9,555 nucleotides of DNA from Betaproteobacteria bacterium. GTDB lineage: Bacteria > Pseudomonadota > Gammaproteobacteria > Burkholderiales > Burkholderiaceae_C. Position numbers and translations under genes: made by a program. The stretch is taken from the NCBI GenBank assembly GCA_009922295.1, contig RFWA01000076.1, forward strand, positions 1 through 9,555, in the 5' to 3' direction. Below are positions 1-6,100 of the stretch, one piece after another (within the stretch, counting starts at the first letter, position 1; every line of letters begins with the position of its first letter). The notes beneath the pieces were generated by a model that was not told where the DNA came from, searched no databases, and saw only the letters and a list, made by a program, of their open reading frames with translations.

Positions 1-3
1 CCC

Positions 4-1197
4 ATGAATGTCCTTCGTTTTGCAGACCTGTGCGCCCAGGGCCGGGTGGCCGGCCAGCGTGTTTTCATCCGTGCCGACCTCAATGTGCCGCAAGACGAGC
101 ATGGCGCCATTACCGAAGATACCCGTGTTCGCGCCTCGCTGCCTTGCATCCGCATGGCGCTCGATGCCGGCGCCGCCGTGATGGTCACCTCGCACCTGGG
201 CCGTCCGAACGAGGGCACGCTCACGCCGGCCGACTCATTGGCCCCGGTGGCGCAGCGCTTGGCCGAGCTCTTGGGCCGCCCGGTCCCGCTGCTGACCAAC
301 TGGACCACCGGCGTGGCCGTCAAGCCGGGTGAGTTGGTGCTGCTGGAAAACTGCCGCGTCAATGTCGGCGAGAAGAAAAACAGCGAGGCGCTGGCCCGCC
401 AGATGGCCAGCCTGTGCGATATTTTTGTGCACGACGCCTTTGGCACGGCGCACCGCGCCGAAGCCTCCACCTATGGCATTGCCCAGTTTGCTGCGGTGGC
501 CTGCGCCGGGCCGCTGCTGGCGGCCGAAATGGATGCCATCACCCTGGCGCTGGCCAACCCGCGCCGTCCGCTGGTGGCGATCGTGGCCGGCTCCAAGGTG
601 TCGACCAAACTCACCATCCTCCAAAGCCTGGCCGACAAGGTGGACCAGCTGATCGTCGGTGGCGGCATTGCCAACACCTTCATGCTGGCCGCTGGCCTGA
701 AGATTGGTAAAAGTCTGGCCGAGCCCGACCTGCTGCCCCAGGCACGCGCGGTGATGGCCGCCATGAGCGCGCGCGGCGCCTCGGTCCCGATCCCAAGCGA
801 TGTGGTCACTGCCAAAACCTTTTCTGCAGACGCCCCGGCCACCGTCAAGGCCGCCGATGCGGTGGAAAACGACGACCTGATTCTTGACATCGGGCCGCAG
901 ACCGCCGCGAGGCTGGCGGCCCAGCTCAAAACGGCTGGCACCATCGTTTGGAACGGCCCGGTGGGCGTGTTTGAGTTTGCCGCCTTTGAGCAAGGCACCC
1001 GAACCATTGCCCAGGCCATTGCCGCGTCGAGTGCGTTTTCGATTGCCGGTGGTGGCGACACACTGGCGGCCATTGCCAAGTACGGCATCGAGCAACAGAT
1101 CGGCTACATTTCGACGGGCGGCGGCGCCTTCCTGGAGGTGCTGGAAGGCAAAACACTGCCGGCCTTTGAAATCCTCAGCCGCAGGGCGCTCGCCTAG
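4..1197 (+). CDS. pgk: Phosphoglycerate kinase
   Basis: Cytosolic glycolytic enzyme that interconverts 1,3-bisphosphoglycerate + ADP and 3-phosphoglycerate + ATP. The 397-residue product is full length for bacterial PGK. Family motifs appear in order: FIRADLNVPQD (residues 21-31, substrate-binding Arg23, Asp25 and Asn27), SHLGRP (63-68), ENCRVN (115-120, Arg118), HDAFGTAHR (143-151), AGSKVSTK (195-202, nucleotide-side lysines), WNGPVGVFE (316-324) and the GGGDT loop (349-353) that precedes ISTGGGAFLE. The ATG lies only 3 bases from the window edge, so its ribosome binding site and promoter are not visible. The N-terminus MNVLRFADL fits beta-proteobacterial PGKs as I recall them. A weak hairpin with a T-rich tail follows the stop codon, so transcription may partly end before the Hpt gene. 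Confidence 0.97.
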   Translation: MNVLRFADLCAQGRVAGQRVFIRADLNVPQDEHGAITEDTRVRASLPCIRMALDAGAAVMVTSHLGRPNEGTLTPADSLAPVAQRLAELLGRPVPLLTNWTTGVAVKPGELVLLENCRVNVGEKKNSEALARQMASLCDIFVHDAFGTAHRAEASTYGIAQFAAVACAGPLLAAEMDAITLALANPRRPLVAIVAGSKVSTKLTILQSLADKVDQLIVGGGIANTFMLAAGLKIGKSLAEPDLLPQARAVMAAMSARGASVPIPSDVVTAKTFSADAPATVKAADAVENDDLILDIGPQTAARLAAQLKTAGTIVWNGPVGVFEFAAFEQGTRTIAQAIAASSAFSIAGGGDTLAAIAKYGIEQQIGYISTGGGAFLEVLEGKTLPAFEILSRRALA

Positions 1198-1220
1198 GGC
1201 GCCAAGCTCGGCGCTTTATT
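1198..1220 (+). terminator. Possible weak intrinsic terminator after pgk
   Basis: Directly after the pgk stop, GCGCC (1199-1203) and GGCGC (1210-1214) form a perfect 5-bp GC-only stem around a 6-base loop (AAGCTC). TTTATT (1215-1220) follows. The stem is short and the T tract is interrupted, so partial termination or mRNA 3'-end protection is more likely than a complete stop. No folding energy was computed. Confidence 0.45.
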
Positions 1221-1233
1221 GATCAGACTCACC

Positions 1234-1608
1234 ATGACGCCAAACCTTTCACAGCCAAAGTCATTGGGCAGTCAGCTCGATGCCGAGCGTGGCATCAGCA
1301 TGATGGGCTCGCCGGAGGCGCTGAAGATGGTCCTGAACACCGCCTTGATCAGCCTGGCTGAGGACGTGCCGGCCATTGGTCGTGAACTGGCGGCGGGGGA
1401 TGTGAGCGCTGCCGGCCGGCGTTTGCACGGCATCAAGGGTTACCTGCCGATTTTTGGCAGCGACGCGCTGGTGGCCGATGTCTTGCGCCTGGAGCAATTG
1501 AGTAAAAGCCAGCCAGCTGAGGTGCTGGAAACGGAGTACGCGGCGATTGGCCCTGCCTTGCAGCGCCTGTTGGGCGACATTCAGACCTACGTGAACCAGG
1601 CCGATTGA
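1234..1608 (+). CDS. Small stand-alone Hpt-domain protein
   Basis: A 124-residue protein that is essentially one histidine phosphotransfer (Hpt) domain. Such domains shuttle phosphate between receiver domains in multistep phosphorelays. The opening LDAERGISMMGS matches the usual start of Hpt helices. The core LHGIKGYLPIFGS matches the H-x-x-K-G phosphorylation motif, with His65 as the expected phospho-acceptor counting from ATG 1234. There is no membrane segment, kinase domain or receiver domain. An in-frame TTG at 1219 would add five residues (MIRLT) but overlaps the putative pgk terminator tail, so I prefer the ATG. Neither start has a convincing Shine-Dalgarno sequence. It lies between pgk and pyk on the same strand, with no sensor kinase or response regulator in view, so its partners are unknown and must be encoded elsewhere. 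Confidence 0.8.
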   Translation: MTPNLSQPKSLGSQLDAERGISMMGSPEALKMVLNTALISLAEDVPAIGRELAAGDVSAAGRRLHGIKGYLPIFGSDALVADVLRLEQLSKSQPAEVLETEYAAIGPALQRLLGDIQTYVNQAD

Positions 1609-1700
1609 CCGGCGCAGCGGCTTGCCGGGCTGCAAACTGTCGTGGTGATGTAACTGGTTCCATGTGAAAATCGAAACTAAATTACACCGAGAGACCTACC
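1609..1700 (+). promoter_or_regulatory. Hpt-pyk intergenic region with hairpins and pyk RBS
   Basis: This 92-base gap opens with inverted repeats that could pair in two ways. CCGGC (1609-1613) can pair with GCCGG (1624-1628), or GCAGC (1614-1618) with GCTGC (1629-1633). No T tract follows, so it is not a classical terminator. The second half (about 1640-1685) is AT-richer than its surroundings and could hold a pyk promoter, but I see no good -35/-10 pair. The purine-rich GAGAGA at 1689-1694, 6 bases before the ATG at 1701, is a plausible ribosome binding site and supports that start. Confidence 0.4.
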
Positions 1701-3017
1701 ATGCCCCGTCGCGCCACCAAAATCGTTGCCACCCTGGGCCCCGCCTCCAGCGATCCCGCCCTGCTGGAGCAAATGATCCGGGCCGGTGTCAATGTGGTGC
1801 GGCTCAATTTCAGCAAGTTTGCCGAAGGGCGTGTGATGCTGGTGCCAGGGCAAAAATTTGTGCTGGACGCGGCCCGGGTCGAACTCGGCGACATTGACGC
1901 TGTGGGCCTGGATTACAAGGCCCTGCCGCGTGAAGTCAAGGCAGGTGACGTGCTCTTGCTGAACGACGGCCTGATCGTCATCACGGTCGATGCGGTGCGC
2001 GGTGAGGCGGTCCACACCACGGTCAAGCTCGGCGGCGAGCTGTCCAACAACAAGGGCATCAACAAGCAGGGCGGCGGTCTGACCGCACCAGCTCTGACCG
2101 CCAAGGACATGGACGACATCCGCACCGCGATGAGCTTTCAGGCCGACTATGTGGCGGTGAGTTTCCCCAAAAGTGCCACCGACATGGAGATGGCGCGCCA
2201 ATTGTGCAATGTGGCAGCGGCCGAGTTCAACCACAAGCCGGGCTTGATTGCCAAGATCGAGCGGGCCGAGGCCATCCCCAAGCTGCTTGAGATTCTGCTG
2301 GCCAGCGACGGCATCATGGTGGCGCGCGGCGACCTGGCGGTGGAAGTGGGCAATGCCATCGTGCCAGGGCTGCAAAAGCGCATGATCAAACTGGCGCGCG
2401 AACACGACCGCGTGGTGATCACCGCCACGCAGATGATGGAGTCCATGATCACCAACCCGGTACCCACACGGGCTGAGGTGAGTGACGTGGCCAATGCGGT
2501 TTTGGACGGCACCGACGCCGTGATGCTGTCGGCCGAGACCGCGGCCGGAAAGTACCCGCTGGAGACCGTGATCGAGATGGCCAAGATTTGCCACGCGGCC
2601 GAAGGCCATGAAAGCGTTCTGCTGGATGCCGACTTCACCGGCAAGACCTTCAGCCGAATTGATCAATCGATCGCTATGGGCGCACTGTTCACGGCGCACC
2701 ATTTGGGTGCCAAGGCGATTGTGGCCATGACCGAGAGCGGCTCCACCGCGCTGTGGATGAGCCGGCATCTGGTGCACGTGCCCATCTACGCCCTGACGGC
2801 CAAGGTGGCCACCCAGCGCCGCATGACGCTGTACCGCAATGTGCGGCCGCTGCTCATGGACAGCAGCACCGACCGTGACACCGCCCTGACCGAGGCTGAA
2901 AATCACCTTAAATCGCGGGGCATTGTGCAGTCGGGTGACATTTACGCCATCACCTGCGGGGAGCCCATGGGCTCGCCCGGCGGCACCAACATGCTGAAAA
3001 TCTGTCAGGTGTCGTAA
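1701..3017 (+). CDS. pyk: Pyruvate kinase with apparent internal in-frame deletion
   Basis: Pyruvate kinase transfers phosphate from phosphoenolpyruvate to ADP in the last step of glycolysis. Family signatures are strong: TKIVATLGPASSD (residues 6-18), VNVVRLNFS (30-38), KIERAEAI (185-192, catalytic Lys185 and metal-binding Glu187), MVARGDLAVE (206-215), TATQMMESM (241-249), DAVMLSAETAAGKYP (272-286) and a full C-terminal regulatory-type domain ending CGEPMGSPGGTNMLKI. The product is 438 residues, against about 470-480 for typical bacterial enzymes. After RLNFS (ending 1814) one expects HG, a helix, a strand and a DLQGPKIR-type motif before KFAEG. Here RLNFS joins KFAEG directly (1814/1815). 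The missing part of the A-domain barrel carries a conserved Asp of the cation site and an active-site Arg, so the product is probably inactive or misfolded although the reading frame is open. The downstream sequence remains well conserved, which suggests a recent event or an assembly error. The ATG is supported by GAGAGA upstream. Confidence 0.93.
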   Translation: MPRRATKIVATLGPASSDPALLEQMIRAGVNVVRLNFSKFAEGRVMLVPGQKFVLDAARVELGDIDAVGLDYKALPREVKAGDVLLLNDGLIVITVDAVRGEAVHTTVKLGGELSNNKGINKQGGGLTAPALTAKDMDDIRTAMSFQADYVAVSFPKSATDMEMARQLCNVAAAEFNHKPGLIAKIERAEAIPKLLEILLASDGIMVARGDLAVEVGNAIVPGLQKRMIKLAREHDRVVITATQMMESMITNPVPTRAEVSDVANAVLDGTDAVMLSAETAAGKYPLETVIEMAKICHAAEGHESVLLDADFTGKTFSRIDQSIAMGALFTAHHLGAKAIVAMTESGSTALWMSRHLVHVPIYALTAKVATQRRMTLYRNVRPLLMDSSTDRDTALTEAENHLKSRGIVQSGDIYAITCGEPMGSPGGTNMLKICQVS

Positions 3018-3091
3018 GCCCCCAGGGAGTCTCCGCAGACTAAAATTGTCGGTTACCAAGAGGTTACCAACTTTCCCCGGAGAATCCACCC
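3018..3091 (+). promoter_or_regulatory. Upstream region of fba: hairpin, -10-like box, direct repeat, RBS
   Basis: This 74-base gap holds four elements in order. A perfect small hairpin is formed by AGTCT (3028-3032) and AGACT (3037-3041) with a 4-base loop. A -10-like TAAAAT lies at 3041-3046, five of six bases to consensus, but I see no recognisable -35 at the right distance. Two identical GGTTACCAA copies lie at 3051-3059 and 3062-3070, directly downstream of the -10-like box. A strong Shine-Dalgarno GGAGA lies at 3079-3083, 8 bases before the fba ATG. The repeat could be an operator for a dimeric or tandem-binding repressor, but that is inference from position alone. Confidence 0.4.
3051..3070 (+). 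repeat. Tandem 9-base direct repeat GGTTACCAA
   Basis: Two perfect copies of GGTTACCAA (3051-3059 and 3062-3070) are separated by two bases, giving an 11-base period, close to one DNA helical turn. The core GGTTACC is itself near-palindromic (GGT-N-ACC). It sits between a -10-like box and the fba ribosome binding site, where a transcription start would be expected. Confidence 0.85.
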
Positions 3092-4156
3092 ATGGCACTC
3101 GTCTCAATGCGCGAACTGCTGGACCATGCGGCCGTGCACGGCTACGGCATTCCAGCCTTCAACGTCAACAACCTGGAGCAGGTGCAGGCCGTGATGCAGG
3201 CCGCCGACGAGGTGGGCGCACCGGTGATCCTGCAGGCCAGCGCCGGTGCCCGCAAGTACGCGGGTGAGGCCTTCATCAAGCACCTGATCGCGGCAGCGAT
3301 CGAGAGCTACCCCCACATTCCGCTGGTCATGCACCAGGACCACGGCCAAAGCCCGGCGGTGTGCCAGGGCGCCATCGGCCTGGGCTTCAGCTCGGTCATG
3401 ATGGACGGCTCGCTGATGGCCGACGGCAAAACCATCGCCAGCTACGACTACAACGTCGAGGTGACGCGGCAGGTGGTGGACATGGCGCATGCGCTGGGCG
3501 TCACGGTCGAGGGCGAGCTGGGCTGCCTGGGCTCGTTAGAGACCATGAAGGGCGATAAGGAAGACGGCCACGGCACCGACGCCACCATGACGCGCGAGCA
3601 GCTGCTGACCGACCCTGAGCAGGCGGCTGATTTTGTGCAGCGCACCCAGCTCGACGCGCTGGCGATTGCCATCGGCACCAGCCACGGCGCCTACAAATTC
3701 ACCCGAAAACCCACTGGCGACATCCTGGCGATTGAGCGCATTAAGGAAATCAACCGGCGCATTCCCAATACCCATCTGGTGATGCACGGCTCCAGCAGCG
3801 TGCCACAGGATCTGCTGGCCATCATCAACCAGTTTGGCGGCCACATGAAGGAAACCTACGGCGTGCCGGTGGAAGAAATCCAGAAGGCGATCCAATTCGG
3901 CGTGCGCAAGATCAACATCGACACCGACATCCGGCTGGCCATGACGGCGGCGGTGCGCCAATTCCTGGCTGAGAACCCGGACAAGTTCGACGCGCGTGAA
4001 TGGCTCAAGCCGGCCCGCGAAGCAGCCAAACGGATCTGCAAGCAGCGCTACATCGAGTTTGGTTGCGAGGGTCAGGCCGGCAAGATCAAGGGCCATGCCC
4101 TGTCGGTGGTGGCCGGCCAGTACAGCCGTGGCGAACTGGCCCAAGTGGTGACTTGA
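3092..4156 (+). CDS. fba: Class II fructose-bisphosphate aldolase (CbbA/Fba type)
   Basis: Zinc-dependent aldolase that cleaves fructose-1,6-bisphosphate to dihydroxyacetone phosphate and glyceraldehyde-3-phosphate, and runs in reverse in gluconeogenesis or the Calvin cycle. The 354-residue length fits the longer class II subgroup that includes CbbA. Visible motifs: YGIPAFNVNN (18-27), HQDHG (81-85; Asp83 catalytic and His84 zinc ligand by family analogy), SSVMMDGS (100-107), VEGELG (139-144), GTSHGAYKF (195-203, second zinc His), MHGSSS (231-236, third zinc His) and KINIDTDIRLA (273-283, phosphate and substrate site). All key residues are present. It has its own good ribosome binding site and sits 7 bases from purC, so the two are probably co-transcribed. 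No RuBisCO or phosphoribulokinase gene is in view, so a Calvin-cycle role cannot be claimed. Confidence 0.96.
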   Translation: MALVSMRELLDHAAVHGYGIPAFNVNNLEQVQAVMQAADEVGAPVILQASAGARKYAGEAFIKHLIAAAIESYPHIPLVMHQDHGQSPAVCQGAIGLGFSSVMMDGSLMADGKTIASYDYNVEVTRQVVDMAHALGVTVEGELGCLGSLETMKGDKEDGHGTDATMTREQLLTDPEQAADFVQRTQLDALAIAIGTSHGAYKFTRKPTGDILAIERIKEINRRIPNTHLVMHGSSSVPQDLLAIINQFGGHMKETYGVPVEEIQKAIQFGVRKINIDTDIRLAMTAAVRQFLAENPDKFDAREWLKPAREAAKRICKQRYIEFGCEGQAGKIKGHALSVVAGQYSRGELAQVVT

Positions 4157-4163
4157 AGGCCCA

Positions 4164-5075
4164 ATGAGCGCTGCCCTGCACACCTCCATGCTGAGTTCCC
4201 TGCCGCTGCTGGCGAGGGGCAAGGTGCGTGACAACTACGCAGTTGGGGACGACCGCATCCTGATGGTGGCCAGCGACCGCTTAAGCGCCTTTGACGTCAT
4301 CATGGGCGAGCCGATCCCGGGCAAGGGCGTGCTGCTGACACAGATGGCGCTGTTCTGGTTTGACAAGCTCGGCCCCAAGGGTTTGGCCATTTGCCCCATC
4401 CACCTGACTGGCCAGGCGCCGGAAAGCGTGGTCACGCCGGCTGAAGCGCCGCAGGTGGCGGGCCGCTCCATGCTGGTCAAGCGGCTCAAGCCGCTGCCGG
4501 TGGAGGCGGTGGTGCGGGGTTACCTGGCCGGCAGTGGTTGGAAAGAGTACCAGCGCAACCAGGCGGTCTGCGGCGTGGCGCTGCCGCCGGGGCTGCAAAA
4601 CGCCTCCAAACTGCCCGCGCCCATCTACACACCAGCAGCCAAGGCGGCGGTGGGCGAGCACGACGAAAACATCACGTTTGATCAGACCGTGGCCATGATC
4701 GGCGCCGACCTGGCCACCCGCATCCGCGACATCAGCCTGCGCCTGTACCAGGCAGCCAGCGAGTTTGCCGCCACCAAGGGCATCATCATCGCCGACACCA
4801 AGTTCGAGTTCGGCCTGGACGCGGACGGCACCTTGACGCTGATGGACGAGGTGCTGACGCCCGACTCCTCACGCTTCTGGCCGGCCGAGAGCTACCAAGC
4901 CGGCACCAACCCGCCCAGCTATGACAAGCAGTTTGTGCGCGACTGGCTGGAACAGGCCCAGGTGGACGGCAAGCCCTGGAGCAAAACCCCGCCCGCACCG
5001 CGCGTGCCCGATGCGGTGATTGCCCGCACCGCCGCCAAGTACCAAGAGGCCTGGCTGCGGCTCAGCGCGCCCTGA
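4164..5075 (+). CDS. purC: Phosphoribosylaminoimidazole-succinocarboxamide synthase (SAICAR synthetase)
   Basis: ATP-dependent enzyme of de novo purine synthesis that joins CAIR with aspartate to give SAICAR. The 303-residue product is the longer form of the family, as opposed to the roughly 240-residue E. coli form. Motifs: GKVRDNY (19-25, nucleotide loop), SDRLSAFD (38-45), VRGYLAGSGWKEY (117-129), GEHDENITF (164-172), ADTKFEFG (210-217) and DEVLTPDSSRFW (228-239). It starts 7 bases after the fba stop with a modest AAGG at 4156-4159, implying co-transcription with fba. It supplies the step directly after PurE/PurK, encoded just downstream beyond a gene on the opposite strand. The gene is convergent with the thioredoxin-TPR gene, leaving a 12-base gap in which I see no clear terminator. 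Confidence 0.96.
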   Translation: MSAALHTSMLSSLPLLARGKVRDNYAVGDDRILMVASDRLSAFDVIMGEPIPGKGVLLTQMALFWFDKLGPKGLAICPIHLTGQAPESVVTPAEAPQVAGRSMLVKRLKPLPVEAVVRGYLAGSGWKEYQRNQAVCGVALPPGLQNASKLPAPIYTPAAKAAVGEHDENITFDQTVAMIGADLATRIRDISLRLYQAASEFAATKGIIIADTKFEFGLDADGTLTLMDEVLTPDSSRFWPAESYQAGTNPPSYDKQFVRDWLEQAQVDGKPWSKTPPAPRVPDAVIARTAAKYQEAWLRLSAP

Positions 5076-5087
5076 CGCTCGGCCGCC

Positions 5088-5996
5088 TCAGCTCAGCACC
5101 ACGCTGCTCAGGCGCCGCCGGTAGGTGGCGACCGTTGGGTCGACCGGGGGAATCTGCCCGTCGGCGACCTTGACCTTGGGCGGCTCGATCAGTTCCAAAA
5201 TAGCGATGTAGGTTTTGCGTGCCAGGTCTTCGGACCAGGCTTTGTCGCGCATCAGGATCTCTAACAGCTCGTCCATCGCGGCCGTCCAGTCTTGCGCGGC
5301 CATGGCCAGCTGGGCCTTGCCAAAGCGGGCCTCGAAGTCGCGCCGGCTTGCCGCAATTTTGGCATCAAATTCGGCACTAGCCCCCGTCAAATCTGGATAG
5401 TTTGCTGCAAATTCAATAGCGCTGAACCAGCGCTGTAAAGCCTCAAAGCGGCGCACCAGCCCGGCCTTGGGTGCGGCCGGGGCAAAGGCGCTGCGCGCGT
5501 CGTCGAGTTGGCCCAGTTGCAGCAGCAGCTTGACGTAGTCAAAGCGGGCGGTCTCGTCCTCGGGCGCCAGCAGCGCGGCCTGTTGAAGTTCGTGCAGGCG
5601 GGTTTGCGGGTCATCGGCGTCGGGCGCATCGCTGATCTCGACGGTCGTGACTTCGGCCTCCAGCACGTCGGCCGGCGGCAGGTGTTTGTCCAGAAAGGCC
5701 TTGATCTGGCCCTCAGGTTGGGCGCCCATGAAGCCGTCGGCTGGCTTGCCGCCCACCATCAGCACACAGGTCGGAATGCTGCGTATGCCAAAGGCCTGGC
5801 TCAGCTCCTGCTCCTGGTCGGAGTCAATCTTGACCAGCTTGAAGCGGCCGCCATACTCGGTCTCGATCTTCTCCAGCAGCGGGCCGATCACCTTGCAGGG
5901 GCCGCACCAGGGGGCCCAGAAGTCCACCAGCACGGGGGTGTGCATCGAGGCATCCATCACCTCGGCATCGAAGTTTTCAACGGTCACATTCATCAT
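5088..5996 (-). CDS. cnoX: Thioredoxin-TPR protein, CnoX/YbbN-like co-chaperone
   Basis: A 302-residue cytosolic protein with no signal peptide. Residues 1-108 form a thioredoxin domain: VDFWAPWCGPCK with redox-active Cys31 and Cys34, and the cis-proline in RSIPT (Pro75). Residues about 130-290 are helical and TPR-like (for example LHELQQAALLAPEDETARFD, and FGKAQLAMAAQDWTAAMDEL). This architecture and length are those of YbbN/CnoX, a holdase that protects proteins from over-oxidation and hands them to chaperones. The intact WCGPC site predicts thiol-disulfide activity, unlike E. coli YbbN, which lacks the normal pair. It starts with two adjacent ATGs (5994-5996 and 5991-5993), and I cannot decide between them. 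It is divergent from purE and convergent with purC. A perfect TTGACA lies upstream on its own strand (6034-6039) but without a clear -10. Residues around SAIEFAANYPDLTGA (192-206) are encoded by a repeat-like segment. Confidence 0.9.
   Translation of the reverse strand: MMNVTVENFDAEVMDASMHTPVLVDFWAPWCGPCKVIGPLLEKIETEYGGRFKLVKIDSDQEQELSQAFGIRSIPTCVLMVGGKPADGFMGAQPEGQIKAFLDKHLPPADVLEAEVTTVEISDAPDADDPQTRLHELQQAALLAPEDETARFDYVKLLLQLGQLDDARSAFAPAAPKAGLVRRFEALQRWFSAIEFAANYPDLTGASAEFDAKIAASRRDFEARFGKAQLAMAAQDWTAAMDELLEILMRDKAWSEDLARKTYIAILELIEPPKVKVADGQIPPVDPTVATYRRRLSSVVLS
5375..5421 (+). repeat. Diverged interspersed-repeat-like segment inside cnoX
   Basis: This 47-base segment aligns without gaps to 7298-7344. 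The first nine bases agree at 8 positions (CACTAGCCC versus CACCAGCCC). The last eighteen agree at 15 (GCTGCAAATTCAATAGCG versus GCTACAAAATCGATAGCG). The middle 20 bases do not match. It is AT-rich compared with flanking codons. The conserved-end, variable-middle form resembles short palindromic interspersed repeats that I recall from Comamonadaceae genomes. It is translated in frame on the minus strand within the TPR-like half of the protein. Confidence 0.5.
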
Positions 5997-6100
5997 GGCA
6001 ATCAGCTCGGGGTAAGTTAGTAAAATTCAAGACTGTCAACTTCTTGGGGCAGAGCGTCAGGCGGCGGACAACAGCGCAGCGACCTGACATCCCCAGCACT
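5997..6100. promoter_or_regulatory. Divergent cnoX/purE promoter region and purE leader
   Basis: This 104-base region lies between divergent starts. On the plus strand a -10-like TAAAAT lies at 6021-6026 without a good -35. On the minus strand a perfect TTGACA occupies 6034-6039, but the hexamer at the expected spacing is poor. The presumed purE leader holds an inverted repeat: TGGGG (6045-6049) with CCCCA (6091-6095), and inside it GTCAGG (6056-6061) with CCTGAC (6083-6088). No Shine-Dalgarno precedes the purE ATG at 6101; the bases just upstream are CCCCAGCACT. Confidence 0.4.

Noticed and set aside
235..1095. Long minus-strand open frame opposite pgk
   Set aside because: No recognisable domain, and antisense to a fully conserved PGK. 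High GC content suppresses stop codons in this frame.
2650..2680. AT-rich AATTGATCAATCGATCGCTA in pyk, resembling the repeat
   Set aside because: It encodes RIDQSIAMGA, a normal conserved segment of pyruvate kinases in this group. The match to the repeat is short and broken.
3018..3046. Terminator after pyk
   Set aside because: The AGTCT/AGACT hairpin has only 5 bp and is followed by AAAATT rather than a T tract, so it does not look like an intrinsic terminator on the plus strand.
1677..3107. Long minus-strand open frame (476 codons) opposite pyk
   Set aside because: Its composition is rich in His, Gly, Arg and Gln, typical of the complement of a GC-rich gene. The plus strand carries unmistakable pyruvate kinase motifs throughout.
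3536..4234. Minus-strand open frame across the fba end and the purC start
   Set aside because: It crosses the boundary between two well-supported genes on the other strand and has no motif of its own.
5187..5206. TTCCAAAATAGCG, similar to part of the repeat right block
   Set aside because: It matches only with a gap and encodes the TYIAILEL stretch that looks like ordinary conserved protein sequence, so I do not count it as a third repeat copy.
5508..6020. Plus-strand open frame opposite the thioredoxin-TPR gene
   Set aside because: The minus strand encodes a clear thioredoxin domain with WCGPC. The plus reading is low-complexity shadow sequence.
6044..6100. N-terminal extension of purE from TTG 6044
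   Set aside because: The extra residues (GQSVRRRTTAQRPDIPST) are not PurE-like. MKNIQVGVVMGSSSD from 6101 is the standard start.
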